Assembly (NCBI GenBank): GCA_021154785.1
Contig: JAJKHX010000470.1
Coordinates: forward strand, 1-33,717
Length of the DNA: 33,717 nucleotides
Direction: 5' to 3'
Origin: Nocardiopsis sp.
Lineage (GTDB): Bacteria; Actinomycetota; Actinomycetes; Streptosporangiales; Streptosporangiaceae
Shown here one piece after another: positions 15,580 to 25,046 of this stretch. Both the position numbers and the translations under genes were made by a program. Numbering within the stretch: the first letter of the stretch is position 1; every line of letters starts with the position of its first letter. The notes beneath the pieces were generated by a model that was not told the DNA's origin, did not search any database, and saw only the letters and a list, made by a program, of their open reading frames with translations.

Positions 15580-16980
15580 TCACAAGTGGCTGAACCCGCC
15601 GGATTCCTCCTTGGACATCGGCACCGCGACCGGGTGCCTGGCGAAGTGCGCCACGGCGGCGCGGAAGTCGTCGAGCAGCAGCGAAGCCATGTCGCGGCTG
15701 ACCCCCAGCCGGACCAGGACGCGCTGGACGGGGATGTCGGATGCCGATCCGGTGAGGGTGTAGGCGGGCACCTGCCAGCCGCGGGCGCGCAGCCGGTCGG
15801 CCAGGTCGAAGAGCGTGTACCCGGGGTCCTCGCCCTCGCGGATCCGCCAGGTGACCGTCGGGATGCCGGTGGACGGGTTGCTGTCGCACAGCAGCTCGAA
15901 CGGGCCCAGCTTGACGATCTCGGCCGCCAGGTACTGGCCGATCTCGTAAGACGCCTGATGGATGCGCTGGTAGCCGTCGAAGCCGAGCCGCAGGAAGTTG
16001 TAGTAGCTGGCGATGATCTGGCCGGCCGGCCGGGAGAAGTTGATCTGGAATACCGGCATATCCCCGCCCAGGTAGTTGACGTGGAATATCAGGTCATCCG
16101 GGAGTTCCTGGCGGTCCCGCCAGACGACCCAGCCGACACCCAGCGGGGCCAGGCCGAACTTGTGCCCCGAGGCACTGATCGACTTGACCCGCGGCAGCCG
16201 GAAGTCGAAAGCCACCTCGGGCGCGCAGAACGGGGCGAGGAAACCGCCACTGGCCGCGTCCACGTGAATGTCGATGTCCAGGCCGGTGTCGGCCTGGAGT
16301 TTGTCCAGGGCCGCCGCCATGGCTTCTACCGGCTCGTACGCTCCGGTGTAGGTGACGCCAAGGGTCGGTACGACCATGATCGTGTTCTCGTCGACCCGCT
16401 CCAGCATGGAAGCCGGGTCCATCATGTAGCGGTCATGTGACATCGGGACCTCGCGCATCTCGATGTCCCAGTAACGCGCGAACTTGTGCCACACCACCTG
16501 CACCGGGCCGCATACCATGTTCGGGTTGTCCGCGGGCTTGCCTGCCGCCTGCCGCCTGGCCCGCCACCGCCACTTGGCCGCCATCCCCGCCAGCATGCAG
16601 GCCTCGGACGAGCCGATGGCCGAGGCGCCCACAGTGTTGGCGGCCTCGGGCGCGTTCCACAAGTCGGCCATCATGTGCACGCAACGCCGCTCGATCTCGG
16701 CGCTCTGCGGATACTCGTCCCGGTCGATCATGTTCTTGTTGACCGCCAGCGCCATCAGGGCCAGCGCCTCGGGTTCCTCCCACGTCTGGCAGAACGTGGC
16801 CAGGTTCTGGCGGGCATTGCCGTCGAGGATCAGCTCGTCCGACACCAGCTGGAACGCATCCCGGGCGAGCGTCTCGCCGCGGGGAAACGTGTATTTCGGG
16901 ACCGGCTTGGTCATGTCGCGCCCGGCGAACACGCAGTCCGCTAGCTGCTCACTGACCACGTCCCGCTCGTGCAACGGCAT
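15580..16980 (-). CDS. gadB: Glutamate decarboxylase
   Basis: PLP-dependent cytosolic enzyme converting L-glutamate to GABA and CO2, consuming a proton. The 466-residue length is that of GadB. It shows the N-terminal PKYTFP segment, GSSEACMLAGMAAKW, HVDAASGGFLAPF with the PLP-pairing Asp, and the Schiff-base lysine in SISASGHKFGLAPLG (about residue 274). The ATG at 16980 (MPLHERDVV) has an AGGGGA site about 10 nt upstream. Longer in-frame starts run through the dyad element and are rejected. The dyad at 17043-17059 lies 62 nt upstream. The usual antiporter partner is absent; a decayed APC permease lies two genes away. Acid stress defence or a GABA shunt entry are the likely roles. Confidence 0.93.
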   Translation of the reverse strand: MPLHERDVVSEQLADCVFAGRDMTKPVPKYTFPRGETLARDAFQLVSDELILDGNARQNLATFCQTWEEPEALALMALAVNKNMIDRDEYPQSAEIERRCVHMMADLWNAPEAANTVGASAIGSSEACMLAGMAAKWRWRARRQAAGKPADNPNMVCGPVQVVWHKFARYWDIEMREVPMSHDRYMMDPASMLERVDENTIMVVPTLGVTYTGAYEPVEAMAAALDKLQADTGLDIDIHVDAASGGFLAPFCAPEVAFDFRLPRVKSISASGHKFGLAPLGVGWVVWRDRQELPDDLIFHVNYLGGDMPVFQINFSRPAGQIIASYYNFLRLGFDGYQRIHQASYEIGQYLAAEIVKLGPFELLCDSNPSTGIPTVTWRIREGEDPGYTLFDLADRLRARGWQVPAYTLTGSASDIPVQRVLVRLGVSRDMASLLLDDFRAAVAHFARHPVAVPMSKEESGGFSHL

Positions 16981-17042
16981 GGTTCGCATCTCCCCTGGTC
17001 GAGGCCGGGTTTCGATCCTCGTCAGCGGGGCCGTAGCCGCCA

Positions 17043-17059
17043 TCACCCGCAAAGGATGA
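17043..17059 (-). promoter_or_regulatory. Dyad element, TCATCC-N5-GGGTGA (gadB promoter)
   Basis: Strong member of the recurring class, followed by TGG on the gene strand, 62 nt upstream of the gadB ATG and in the same orientation. Its core (CNTTGCGGGTGAT) is shared almost exactly with the copy in front of the GH63-like gene 680 bp away. Confidence 0.6.
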
Positions 17060-17129
17060 TTGCGGACGTGACGCGACAGGCTCTCATCGTTCCCTGACCT
17101 GGATGCGCCGCCGCGAGTACGTCTGATCA

Positions 17130-17638
17130 TCAGCGCGGACACGCCCATGCCGCCGGGATGTTACCGCCGCCTTCCTCGCTGATCCGGGCGCCGAAGCGGA
17201 GCAGCGCGGGCTGCGGCGAGATCTTCCCGGCGATCAAGGCCTCTCCCTGGCGGAACAAGGCCCAGCGCTGGATCAGGCTGGGCGGGACGAACGAGAATAC
17301 GGCGGCGACCAGGGATTGCTCGTCGCGGGGCCAGCGAGCCGAGGTCCTTCACGATGCAGCGGACGCTGTCGTCGTGAACGGCGTCGAGCACCGAGCCCGC
17401 CTCGCCGCGCGCCCGCACCGGGTAGCGGTCGACGCCCAGGTTCGCCAGGCGCAGTCAGTTCCGCACCCGGCTGCTGGTCCATCTCGAGCGCGAGGACCTG
17501 ACCCAGACGGGGAACGCCGCCGTCGGCGTCGGCGTCGGCCTGGAGTCGCAGACCGTACAGCGAGGCCTGAAAGGTGAAGCGCCGTCCGTCGACCAAGGTA
17601 GCGACCGGGAGGACGGACGCCTCGATGTCCCGGCGCAC
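17130..17638 (-). pseudogene. HerA-like ATPase remnant lacking its P-loop core
   Basis: Pieces of an actinobacterial HerA-type ATPase (HAS-barrel plus ATPase) on the minus strand. Near 17638 an N-terminal barrel-like part reads VATLVDGRRFTFQASLYGLRL and VPRLGQVLALEMD. It is followed directly by material from the C-terminal half: LGVDRYPVRARGEAGSVLD and VRCIVKDLGSLAPR. After a frame change come EQSLVAAVFSFVPPSLIQRW, RQGEALIAGKISPQPALLRF and GARISEEGGGNIPAAW, with a stop at 17130-17132. Walker A and Walker B segments are absent and frames switch at least twice, so it is non-functional. Recognition rests on remembered family sequence. Confidence 0.65.
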
Positions 17639-17722
17639 CGCACGGAAACTGCCTAACTGCCGGCCCGATGCTCAATTCGGAGTCCACGGCTGAATCGGAG
17701 TAAATCGATGCGGCCTATGCAC

Positions 17723-17739
17723 TCACCCCTTGCGGGTGA
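17723..17739 (+). promoter_or_regulatory. Dyad element, perfect TCACCC-N5-GGGTGA (GH63-like promoter)
   Basis: The only fully symmetric copy: 6+5+6 without mismatch. It lies 66 nt upstream of the ATG at 17806, in the same orientation as the gene. It defines the consensus of the recurring element. Confidence 0.65.
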
Positions 17740-17805
17740 TTGCCCCGCCGCGCCCGGGCTTTTACAAAGGCAACGTGGTGGCACGGGCTAGCGAGAGGGG
17801 CGGCG

Positions 17806-20505
17806 ATGGGCGCCGAACGTGAGCGGGTGGACGGATTCGGGCGGCTGGAGGACGGGCTGCTGCAGGCGGGAGACTGGTACCGGTGGGGGCCGTATGTCAG
17901 CGAGCGCCAGTGGGGCACGGTCCGGGAGGACTACAGCCCGGACGGCGAGGCCTGGGACTACCTGCCGCACGACCACGCCAGGTCCCGGGCCTACCGGTGG
18001 GGCGAGGACGGCCTGGCCGGGTTCTGCGATATCCACCAGCGGCTGTGCCTGGGCCTGGCGCTGTGGAACGGGCGCGACCCGATCCTGAAGGAGCGGGCGT
18101 TCGGGCTGACCGGCCCGCAGGGAAATCACGGCGAGGACGTCAAGGAGTACTGGTGGTACCTGGACGCCATCCCCAGCCACGCCTGGAACCGGTGGCGTTA
18201 CCACTACCCGCAGGAGGCGTTCCCGTACCAGGACCTGATCGATGTCAACGCCCGCCGGGACCGCTATCAGCCGGAGTACGAGCTGCTGGATACCGGCGCC
18301 TTCGACGGCGACCGGTACTGGATCACCGAGGTGCACTACGCTAAGGCCGGCCCGGACGACCTGCTGATGTCGATCCAGATCACCAACGCCGGCCCGGAGG
18401 ACGACAGCATCCACGTGCTGCCCACCGCCTGGTTCCGCAATACCTGGGCCTGGGATGTTGGCGAGCCCAAGCCGAGCTTGTCCGCCTCGGCGGAGGCGTC
18501 GGTCACCATCGAGCATCCGATCACCGGCACCATGGAGCTGATCGGTGCCGCCGGTCCCGACGGCGCCGAGCCGGAGCTGCTGTTCTGCGACAACGAGACC
18601 AACACGGCCCGGCTGTACGGCAGCCACCCGGTCAGCCCCTACCCCAAGGACGGCATCAACGACCACGTCGTCCACGGCGCGCCCACCGTCAACCCCGAGC
18701 GGGCCGGCACCAAGTGCGCGTTCTGGTACCGGCTGACCGTGCCCGCGGGGCAGACCGCCGAGCTGCGGCTGCGGCTGCGCCCGGCCGGCCACGGCGAACA
18801 GCGCACCGTGGCGCTCGGCACCGGCTTCGACGAGGTGATGGCCCTGCGACGGGCCGAGGCCGACGAGTTCTACGCCGAGCTCACCCCGGCCAGCGCCAGC
18901 GCGGACGAGGCGCTGGTGCTGCGGCAGGCGTGCGCCGGCCTGCTGTGGAGCAAGCAGCTGTTCTACTACGACGTTGCCCGCTGGCTGGACGGCGACCCGA
19001 CCCAGCCGGAACCGCCGGAATCGCGTAAGAGCGGGCGGAACGCCAAGTGGCGCAACTTCGACGGGTTCGACATCATCTCTATGCCCGACAAGTGGGAATA
19101 TCCCTGGTTCGCCGCCTGGGACCTGGCCTTCCACACCATCCCGCTGGCTCACCTGGACCCGGCGTTCGCCAAGTACCAGCTGATCCTGGTCTGCCGGGAG
19201 TGGTTCCAGCACCCGAACGGGGCGCTGCCGGCCTACGAGTGGGACTTCGGCGACGTCAACCCGCCGGTCCACGCCTGGGCGGCGCTGCAGGTCTGGGCCA
19301 TCGACGGCGGCCGCGACGCTGACTTCCTGTCCCGGGTCTTCGACAAGCTCCTGGTCAACTTCACCTGGTGGGTGAACATGGAGGACGCCGGGGGCAACAA
19401 CGTCTTCGAGGGTGGCTTCCTCGGCCTGGACAACATCGGCCCGATCGACCGGTCCCACGTACCGGCGGGCTACATCCTGGAGCAGTCCGACGCCACCGGC
19501 TGGATGGGCGCCTACGCGCTGGCGATGGCCTCCATCGCGGCCGTCCTCAACTGGACCGGCGAGCGCAAGACGCAGGACCTGGTCATGAAGTTCCTCGAGC
19601 ACTTCGCGGGCATCCGCCAGGCCCTGGACCAGCAGGGCCTGTGGGACGCGGCCGACGGGCTGTTCTACGACCGGCTGACCACCCCGTTCGGCTACGCCGT
19701 TCCGGTCAAGGTCCGGTCCATGGTCGGGATCATCCCCGCGCTGGCGGCGGCGGTGATCGACGGCGACATGCTGCAGAACGCCCTGGCCTTCAACAAGCTG
19801 TTCAAGAACTTCCTGGAGGCCGAGGGGGTCGGCGACATCGAGAAGCTGACCCAGACCCCGCAGCTGCGCGGCGAGGGAGCCGGCCGCAGGCTGCTGCTGT
19901 CGGTGGCCCGGCCGGATCAGCTGGAGCGGCTGTTCGCCAAGCTGTTCGACGAGGCTGAGTTCCTGTCCCCGCACGGGCTGCGCGCCCTGTCGGCCTACCA
20001 CCGCGATCATCCCTATCAGTTCGACGTCGGTGACTACCGGGCCTCCATCGACTACGAGCCGGCCGAGTCGACCACGTCGATGTTCGGCGGCAACTCCAAC
20101 TGGCGCGGCCCGGTCTGGATGCCGGTCAACTACCTCGTGGTCGAGGTGCTGGAGCGCTACCACCGGTTCTACGGCGCTGACCTGGAGCTGGAGTACCCGG
20201 CCGGGTCGGGTAAGCGGCTCACCCTCGACCTGATCCAGGCCGACCTGCAGGACCGGCTCATCTCCCTGTTCACCAGGGACGCCGACGGGCGGCGGGCGTG
20301 CTTCGGCGGGACCGAGAAGATGCAGACCGATCCCGCCTGGAAGGACAACCTGATCTTCAGCGAGTACTTCCACGGCGACAACGGCGCCGCGATCGGCGCC
20401 TTCCACCAGACCGGCTGGACCGGCCTCGTCGCCGATCTGGTCCTGCGCCGCCACGGCGCGGTCCGGGCCCTCGGTGATGTGCTGCGTGACCTAGCCCCGA
20501 AGTAG
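17806..20505 (+). CDS. GH63-like glucosidase (MGH1-type alpha/alpha toroid)
   Basis: Large cytosolic-looking glycoside hydrolase of 899 residues, of the kind annotated as glucosidase or mannosyl-oligosaccharide-glucosidase-like. Visible features are an N-terminal beta-rich domain (WYRWGPYVSERQWGTVREDY), aromatic-rich segments (EYWWYLDAIPSHAWNRW), WFAAWDLAFHTIPLAHLDP and, near residue 764, the conserved NWRGPVWMPVNYLVVE of the GH63 toroid. The exact substrate is not readable; an alpha-glucan or trehalose-like sugar is likely. The ATG at 17806 has AGAGGGG 5 nt upstream; an in-frame start at 17740 lacks one and lies just after the dyad element. glgX follows 11 nt after the stop, so the two form an operon for alpha-glucan breakdown. 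Confidence 0.85.
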   Translation: MGAERERVDGFGRLEDGLLQAGDWYRWGPYVSERQWGTVREDYSPDGEAWDYLPHDHARSRAYRWGEDGLAGFCDIHQRLCLGLALWNGRDPILKERAFGLTGPQGNHGEDVKEYWWYLDAIPSHAWNRWRYHYPQEAFPYQDLIDVNARRDRYQPEYELLDTGAFDGDRYWITEVHYAKAGPDDLLMSIQITNAGPEDDSIHVLPTAWFRNTWAWDVGEPKPSLSASAEASVTIEHPITGTMELIGAAGPDGAEPELLFCDNETNTARLYGSHPVSPYPKDGINDHVVHGAPTVNPERAGTKCAFWYRLTVPAGQTAELRLRLRPAGHGEQRTVALGTGFDEVMALRRAEADEFYAELTPASASADEALVLRQACAGLLWSKQLFYYDVARWLDGDPTQPEPPESRKSGRNAKWRNFDGFDIISMPDKWEYPWFAAWDLAFHTIPLAHLDPAFAKYQLILVCREWFQHPNGALPAYEWDFGDVNPPVHAWAALQVWAIDGGRDADFLSRVFDKLLVNFTWWVNMEDAGGNNVFEGGFLGLDNIGPIDRSHVPAGYILEQSDATGWMGAYALAMASIAAVLNWTGERKTQDLVMKFLEHFAGIRQALDQQGLWDAADGLFYDRLTTPFGYAVPVKVRSMVGIIPALAAAVIDGDMLQNALAFNKLFKNFLEAEGVGDIEKLTQTPQLRGEGAGRRLLLSVARPDQLERLFAKLFDEAEFLSPHGLRALSAYHRDHPYQFDVGDYRASIDYEPAESTTSMFGGNSNWRGPVWMPVNYLVVEVLERYHRFYGADLELEYPAGSGKRLTLDLIQADLQDRLISLFTRDADGRRACFGGTEKMQTDPAWKDNLIFSEYFHGDNGAAIGAFHQTGWTGLVADLVLRRHGAVRALGDVLRDLAPK

Positions 20506-20516
20506 GGAGTCGATCA

Positions 20517-22664
<2,148 letters not shown>

Positions 22665-22793
22665 GCGCGAGGATCCACTGGCGACGACTACGAGAACGAG
22701 TGCGGAGAAACAGCAGGGAAATCGAAGGGCCGGATGGGAACCGCGACCGCGGTCCTCGACGGCGCCCCGAACCGGACGCGAATTGGGCCGGCC

Positions 22794-23441
22794 TCAGCCA
22801 TCCTCATGAAGTGGCGGCAGATCCTCGACTTGTTTCTTCGTGATGTTGAGCCGAATGCCCGCGTCGACCGAGGCGACGGCACTGACCGGGATAGCCACCT
22901 GCTTGCGACCCCACAGGTGGCCCTCCTTGAGCAGGACGTGGGTCACCTTGTGGTCGGCGGGATCGACCACGAACCCCTCCACCTGCCCGATCTGGCCGTC
23001 TACGGCATGCACGCTCTCATGGCGCTCCACCTCGGTCTCTCCCAGCGGGACGGCGTGCTCGACCACCAGCGGCGTGCGGTGGCCCAGGCCCATCCCGATG
23101 CCCATGCCGGAAACGGAGCCACCCATGCCCATGCTGCCGACGTTGCCGTAACCCTGAACCGCCTCGGCCTGGCCGTAGCCGCCACCGTACCCGCCGTCCA
23201 CCAGTTCGGTCTCCTCAGCCGGCTCGAGCCGGCCGAACTGCTCCAGCGTGCACCGCAGCCTGATTTCCCCCACCGTCGCCTCGGCCAGATCCACGGGTAC
23301 CAGGCGCCCCCCGGCACCGTGTTTGGGGCCGATGACCAGATGAGTGACGGTCCGGGCGGCCGGGTCGAGGATCGTCCGGCTGACCACGCCGCAGAAACCG
23401 TCCGAGCAGTTGGCCCTGGCCCCCAGGGTGAACTCTGCCAT
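22794..23441 (-). CDS. Double PRC-barrel protein with Gly/Met-rich linker
   Basis: Soluble protein of 215 residues. Two PRC-barrel-like beta domains are seen: residues about 1-75 (FTLGARANCSDGFCGVVSR, VTHLVIGPKH, VPVDLAEATVG) and about 122-205 (VHAVDGQIGQVEGFVVDP, VTHVLLKEGHLWGRKQVAIP). Between them is a flexible linker rich in Gly, Tyr and Met (GGYGGGYG, then GMGGS, GMGIGMGLG). PRC barrels act in RNA processing, photosynthetic reaction centres and many stress-induced proteins; the role here is unknown. ATG at 23441, with AAGGGA about 8 nt upstream. A strong dyad element lies 63 nt upstream. The upstream gene on the same strand ends at 23540. Confidence 0.8.
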   Translation of the reverse strand: MAEFTLGARANCSDGFCGVVSRTILDPAARTVTHLVIGPKHGAGGRLVPVDLAEATVGEIRLRCTLEQFGRLEPAEETELVDGGYGGGYGQAEAVQGYGNVGSMGMGGSVSGMGIGMGLGHRTPLVVEHAVPLGETEVERHESVHAVDGQIGQVEGFVVDPADHKVTHVLLKEGHLWGRKQVAIPVSAVASVDAGIRLNITKKQVEDLPPLHEDG

Positions 23442-23504
23442 CGCCGTATCCCTTCGTCAGGTGAGGCCTGCCGAAAAGGTTCCCGAACCAGGGCCTGGCG
23501 GTCA

Positions 23505-23521
23505 TCACCCACCACGGATGA
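23505..23521 (-). promoter_or_regulatory. Dyad element, TCATCC-N5-GGGTGA (PRC-barrel promoter)
   Basis: Strong copy followed by TGA on the gene strand, 63 nt upstream of the PRC-barrel ATG and 18 nt after the stop of the preceding gene. It agrees with the cydD copy over TCATYC-GTGGY-GGGTGATGA. Confidence 0.6.
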
Positions 23522-23539
23522 TCGAGGGCAATGCTCGGC

Positions 23540-23959
23540 TCACCGGTTAACGTCTGGTTCGCTGACGTAAAGCTTGTAAGCCTCCTCCAGCTCGGGCGAG
23601 CCGGGCGGCTCCATGTAGTCGCGAATCGTCCCAACCTGAAACTCGCAGAAGTCCAGCGCTTCCTGCTCCGCGGGGTAAAGCTTCTGGCGGTGCGGTTGCG
23701 CCGCGACGTTGCGGGCTTTGTCCACGTGGCGCAACGCCTCATACACGGCCCGGCGGATGGTGACGTTCAGCGCGCGCATCTGCCCATCACTGATGAATCC
23801 TTCCCCGCTACCCGGGTTGTCCGGATCGAACGCCCAGCCGCCGTGGAACGTCTGCAGGGCGTTACGGACCGACTGCGCCACGACCCAGGTCCGGAAGCGC
23901 TCATAGGTGAGCTTGTGGCCGGCGCGCTCGGTAAGGGCCAGCAGGTCGGTGGTCGTCAT
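23540..23959 (-). CDS. Hypothetical protein, 139 aa
   Basis: Not recognised. A soluble, mostly helical protein: TDLLALTERAGHKLTYERF, WVVAQSVRNALQTFHGGW, FISDGQMRALNVTIRRAVYEAL and a C-terminal acidic part (YMEPPGSPELEEAYKLYV). No signal peptide or membrane segment. The ATG at 23959 (MTTTDLL) is preferred over a longer upstream frame that is Ala/Arg/Pro-rich; GGAG lies about 13 nt upstream, a weak site. It runs in the same direction as the PRC-barrel gene, but a control element separates them. Nothing resembling the recurring dyad was seen before it. Confidence 0.65.
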   Translation of the reverse strand: MTTTDLLALTERAGHKLTYERFRTWVVAQSVRNALQTFHGGWAFDPDNPGSGEGFISDGQMRALNVTIRRAVYEALRHVDKARNVAAQPHRQKLYPAEQEALDFCEFQVGTIRDYMEPPGSPELEEAYKLYVSEPDVNR

Positions 23960-24283
23960 GACGCGCTCGTTTCTCCGGGTGCGGAGCGTCGGCCGGCTGC
24001 CCTGCCCCGCAGCGGCTTGGCGAGGCGCCCCGCCGGATACGGGGGCAGCTCCGGCGGGGCGCGCTCGGGCGCATTCCTGGTACGGCCCAGACGGCGCGGC
24101 ACCAGAGGGAGCCAATCAGATAATGGGCGACGAACCTGACCTTCACCTGGAAGGTACCTGCAGGTAATATACGCTTTTACTGCAGAAAACTTGACTATTC
24201 GCTGAACGGACGGCCCGATGCCGAGGCTGAGGGCCAGGCTGATCCGCGGGCGGCGCGGAGCGGCTGCTAGGGGCGCGCCGACC
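23960..24283. other. Intergenic stretch with AT-rich patch, no gene seen
   Basis: 324 nt between the hypothetical gene and the transposase remnant. The first half is ordinary GC-rich sequence with no convincing frame. About 24160-24200 is unusually AT-rich for this window and holds a TTGACT hexamer near 24190. The compositional jump fits the decayed outer end of an insertion sequence belonging to the transposase that follows. Confidence 0.5.
24155..24166. promoter_or_regulatory. Perfect 12-bp palindrome TACCTGCAGGTA
   Basis: Sits at the GC-to-AT composition boundary upstream of the transposase remnant. It could be an operator or part of an insertion-sequence terminus. No target gene is evident. 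Confidence 0.3.
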
Positions 24284-24720
24284 ATGACCGCGCTGACGGC
24301 ACTCGAGGAGACCATCGACGCCTCCGGCGCCGCGCCGCGGATCGAGGCCATGGTGCCTGACCGGGGTGCGGCCCCGGCACCTGCGCGTCCGCACCCTGGT
24401 GGGCGGCATGTGCCTGACCCAGGTCGATTACCGGCCCGCCCACTTCACCAGGGTGCAACAAGTCCTGACCAGCCTGCCGAAGGCGAGCAGCGGCGGCTGG
24501 ACGTGATCGCGGACTGGAAGCACGACATCCCCCGGTGACTCCAGTTACGCCCGCCGCGACGCCGCAGCCTGGGACTGCCGCTCCGCCAGGCTGGGGCACA
24601 GCTCGTCCAGGACCTGCACCCGCACGACCGCGGCCCCAACGGCGCCTACCGTGGCGCCATCATCGCCAACGGCAACGTGGGCCTGGCCGCCGGAACCCCG
24701 AAGAGCCGGCACCACACCCG
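24284..24720 (+). pseudogene. Transposase fossil (DDE-type actinobacterial IS)
   Basis: Successive fragments of one transposase in changing frames. The first is MTALTALEETIDASGAAPRI from ATG 24284. After a shift near 24360 comes HLRVRTLVGGMCLTQVDYRP and AHFTRVQQVLTSLP. After another shift comes EGEQRRLDVIADWKHDIP. A large internal piece is then missing. The late segments follow: DSSYARRDAAAW, then LPLRQAGAQLVQDLHPHDRG and GAYRGAIIANGN. In intact relatives (from memory) these flank several hundred residues of catalytic domain. At least three frameshifts and one big deletion make it inactive. The IS family name is not certain. Shows past mobile-element activity just beside the cydB scrap and G6PDH. 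Confidence 0.8.
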
Positions 24721-24770
24721 TGGGCTACCAGAAGGAACCTCCGAGGCAAACGTGAATACAGGCCTCAATG

Positions 24771-24801
24771 AAACGTGAGACCTCTCGGTGAGGTCACGTT
24801 T
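24771..24801. terminator. Hairpin with AAACGTG arms
   Basis: Left arm AAACGTGAGACCTC, loop TCGGT, right arm GAGGTCACGTTT; the arms pair over about 12 bp with a 2-nt bulge. A further direct copy of AAACGTGA lies at 24748-24755. No clear U-tract follows (TGGGGATG), so it may be an IS-end structure or operator instead of a terminator. Confidence 0.4.
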
Positions 24802-24824
24802 GGGGATGCCTGGGCTAACGGGGC

Positions 24825-24968
24825 CTGGGAGCTGCTGCAGCCTGCGCCCTGCGGACCGGGGTCACCCTGGTCCTGGTCTGCCTGCTGCACGGCGCGACGT
24901 TCCTGTGCCTGAAGACCACCGGCGACATGCTCGAGCGGTCCTGGCAGGCGGTCCGGCCTGGGACCTGA
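24825..24968 (+). pseudogene. C-terminal-side scrap of cytochrome bd subunit II (cydB)
   Basis: 47 codons ending in TGA at 24966-24968. The stretch TGVTLVLVCLLHGATFLCLK followed by TTGD and ERSWQAV matches the CydB transmembrane segment with HGAxFLxLKT, a strong family signature (from memory). The N-terminal and C-terminal remainder of CydB is absent and there is no start codon or ribosome site. It lies between the transposase fossil and G6PDH, which suggests that cydB was broken by an IS-related deletion. The only other cyd genes here are cydDC, 20 kb away. Confidence 0.65.
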
Positions 24969-24974
24969 GCAGGA

Positions 24975-24991
24975 TCACCCGCTGCGGGGGA
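24975..24991 (+). promoter_or_regulatory. Dyad element, TCACCC-N5-GGGGGA (G6PDH promoter)
   Basis: Left half-site perfect, right half one mismatch (GGGGGA), with TGCGGG in the core as in the gadB and GH63-like copies. It lies 55 nt upstream of the TTG start at 25047 (49 nt from ATG 25041), in the gene's orientation, and begins 6 nt after the cydB scrap ends. Confidence 0.45.
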
Positions 24992-25046
24992 CGCCAACCG
25001 GGCCCGGACGCGATGTGATCATAACGACCGGTCAGGAGGAATGACA

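Noticed and set aside
17788-20454. Minus-strand open frame of 888 codons
   Set aside because: Antisense of the GH63-like glucosidase, which has clear motifs; the shadow has low-complexity Val/Gln/Gly content.
22740-22753. ACCGCG-AC-CGCGGT hairpin between glgX and the PRC gene
   Set aside because: Loop of 2 nt and no U-tract; GC-rich chance palindromes of this size are common here.
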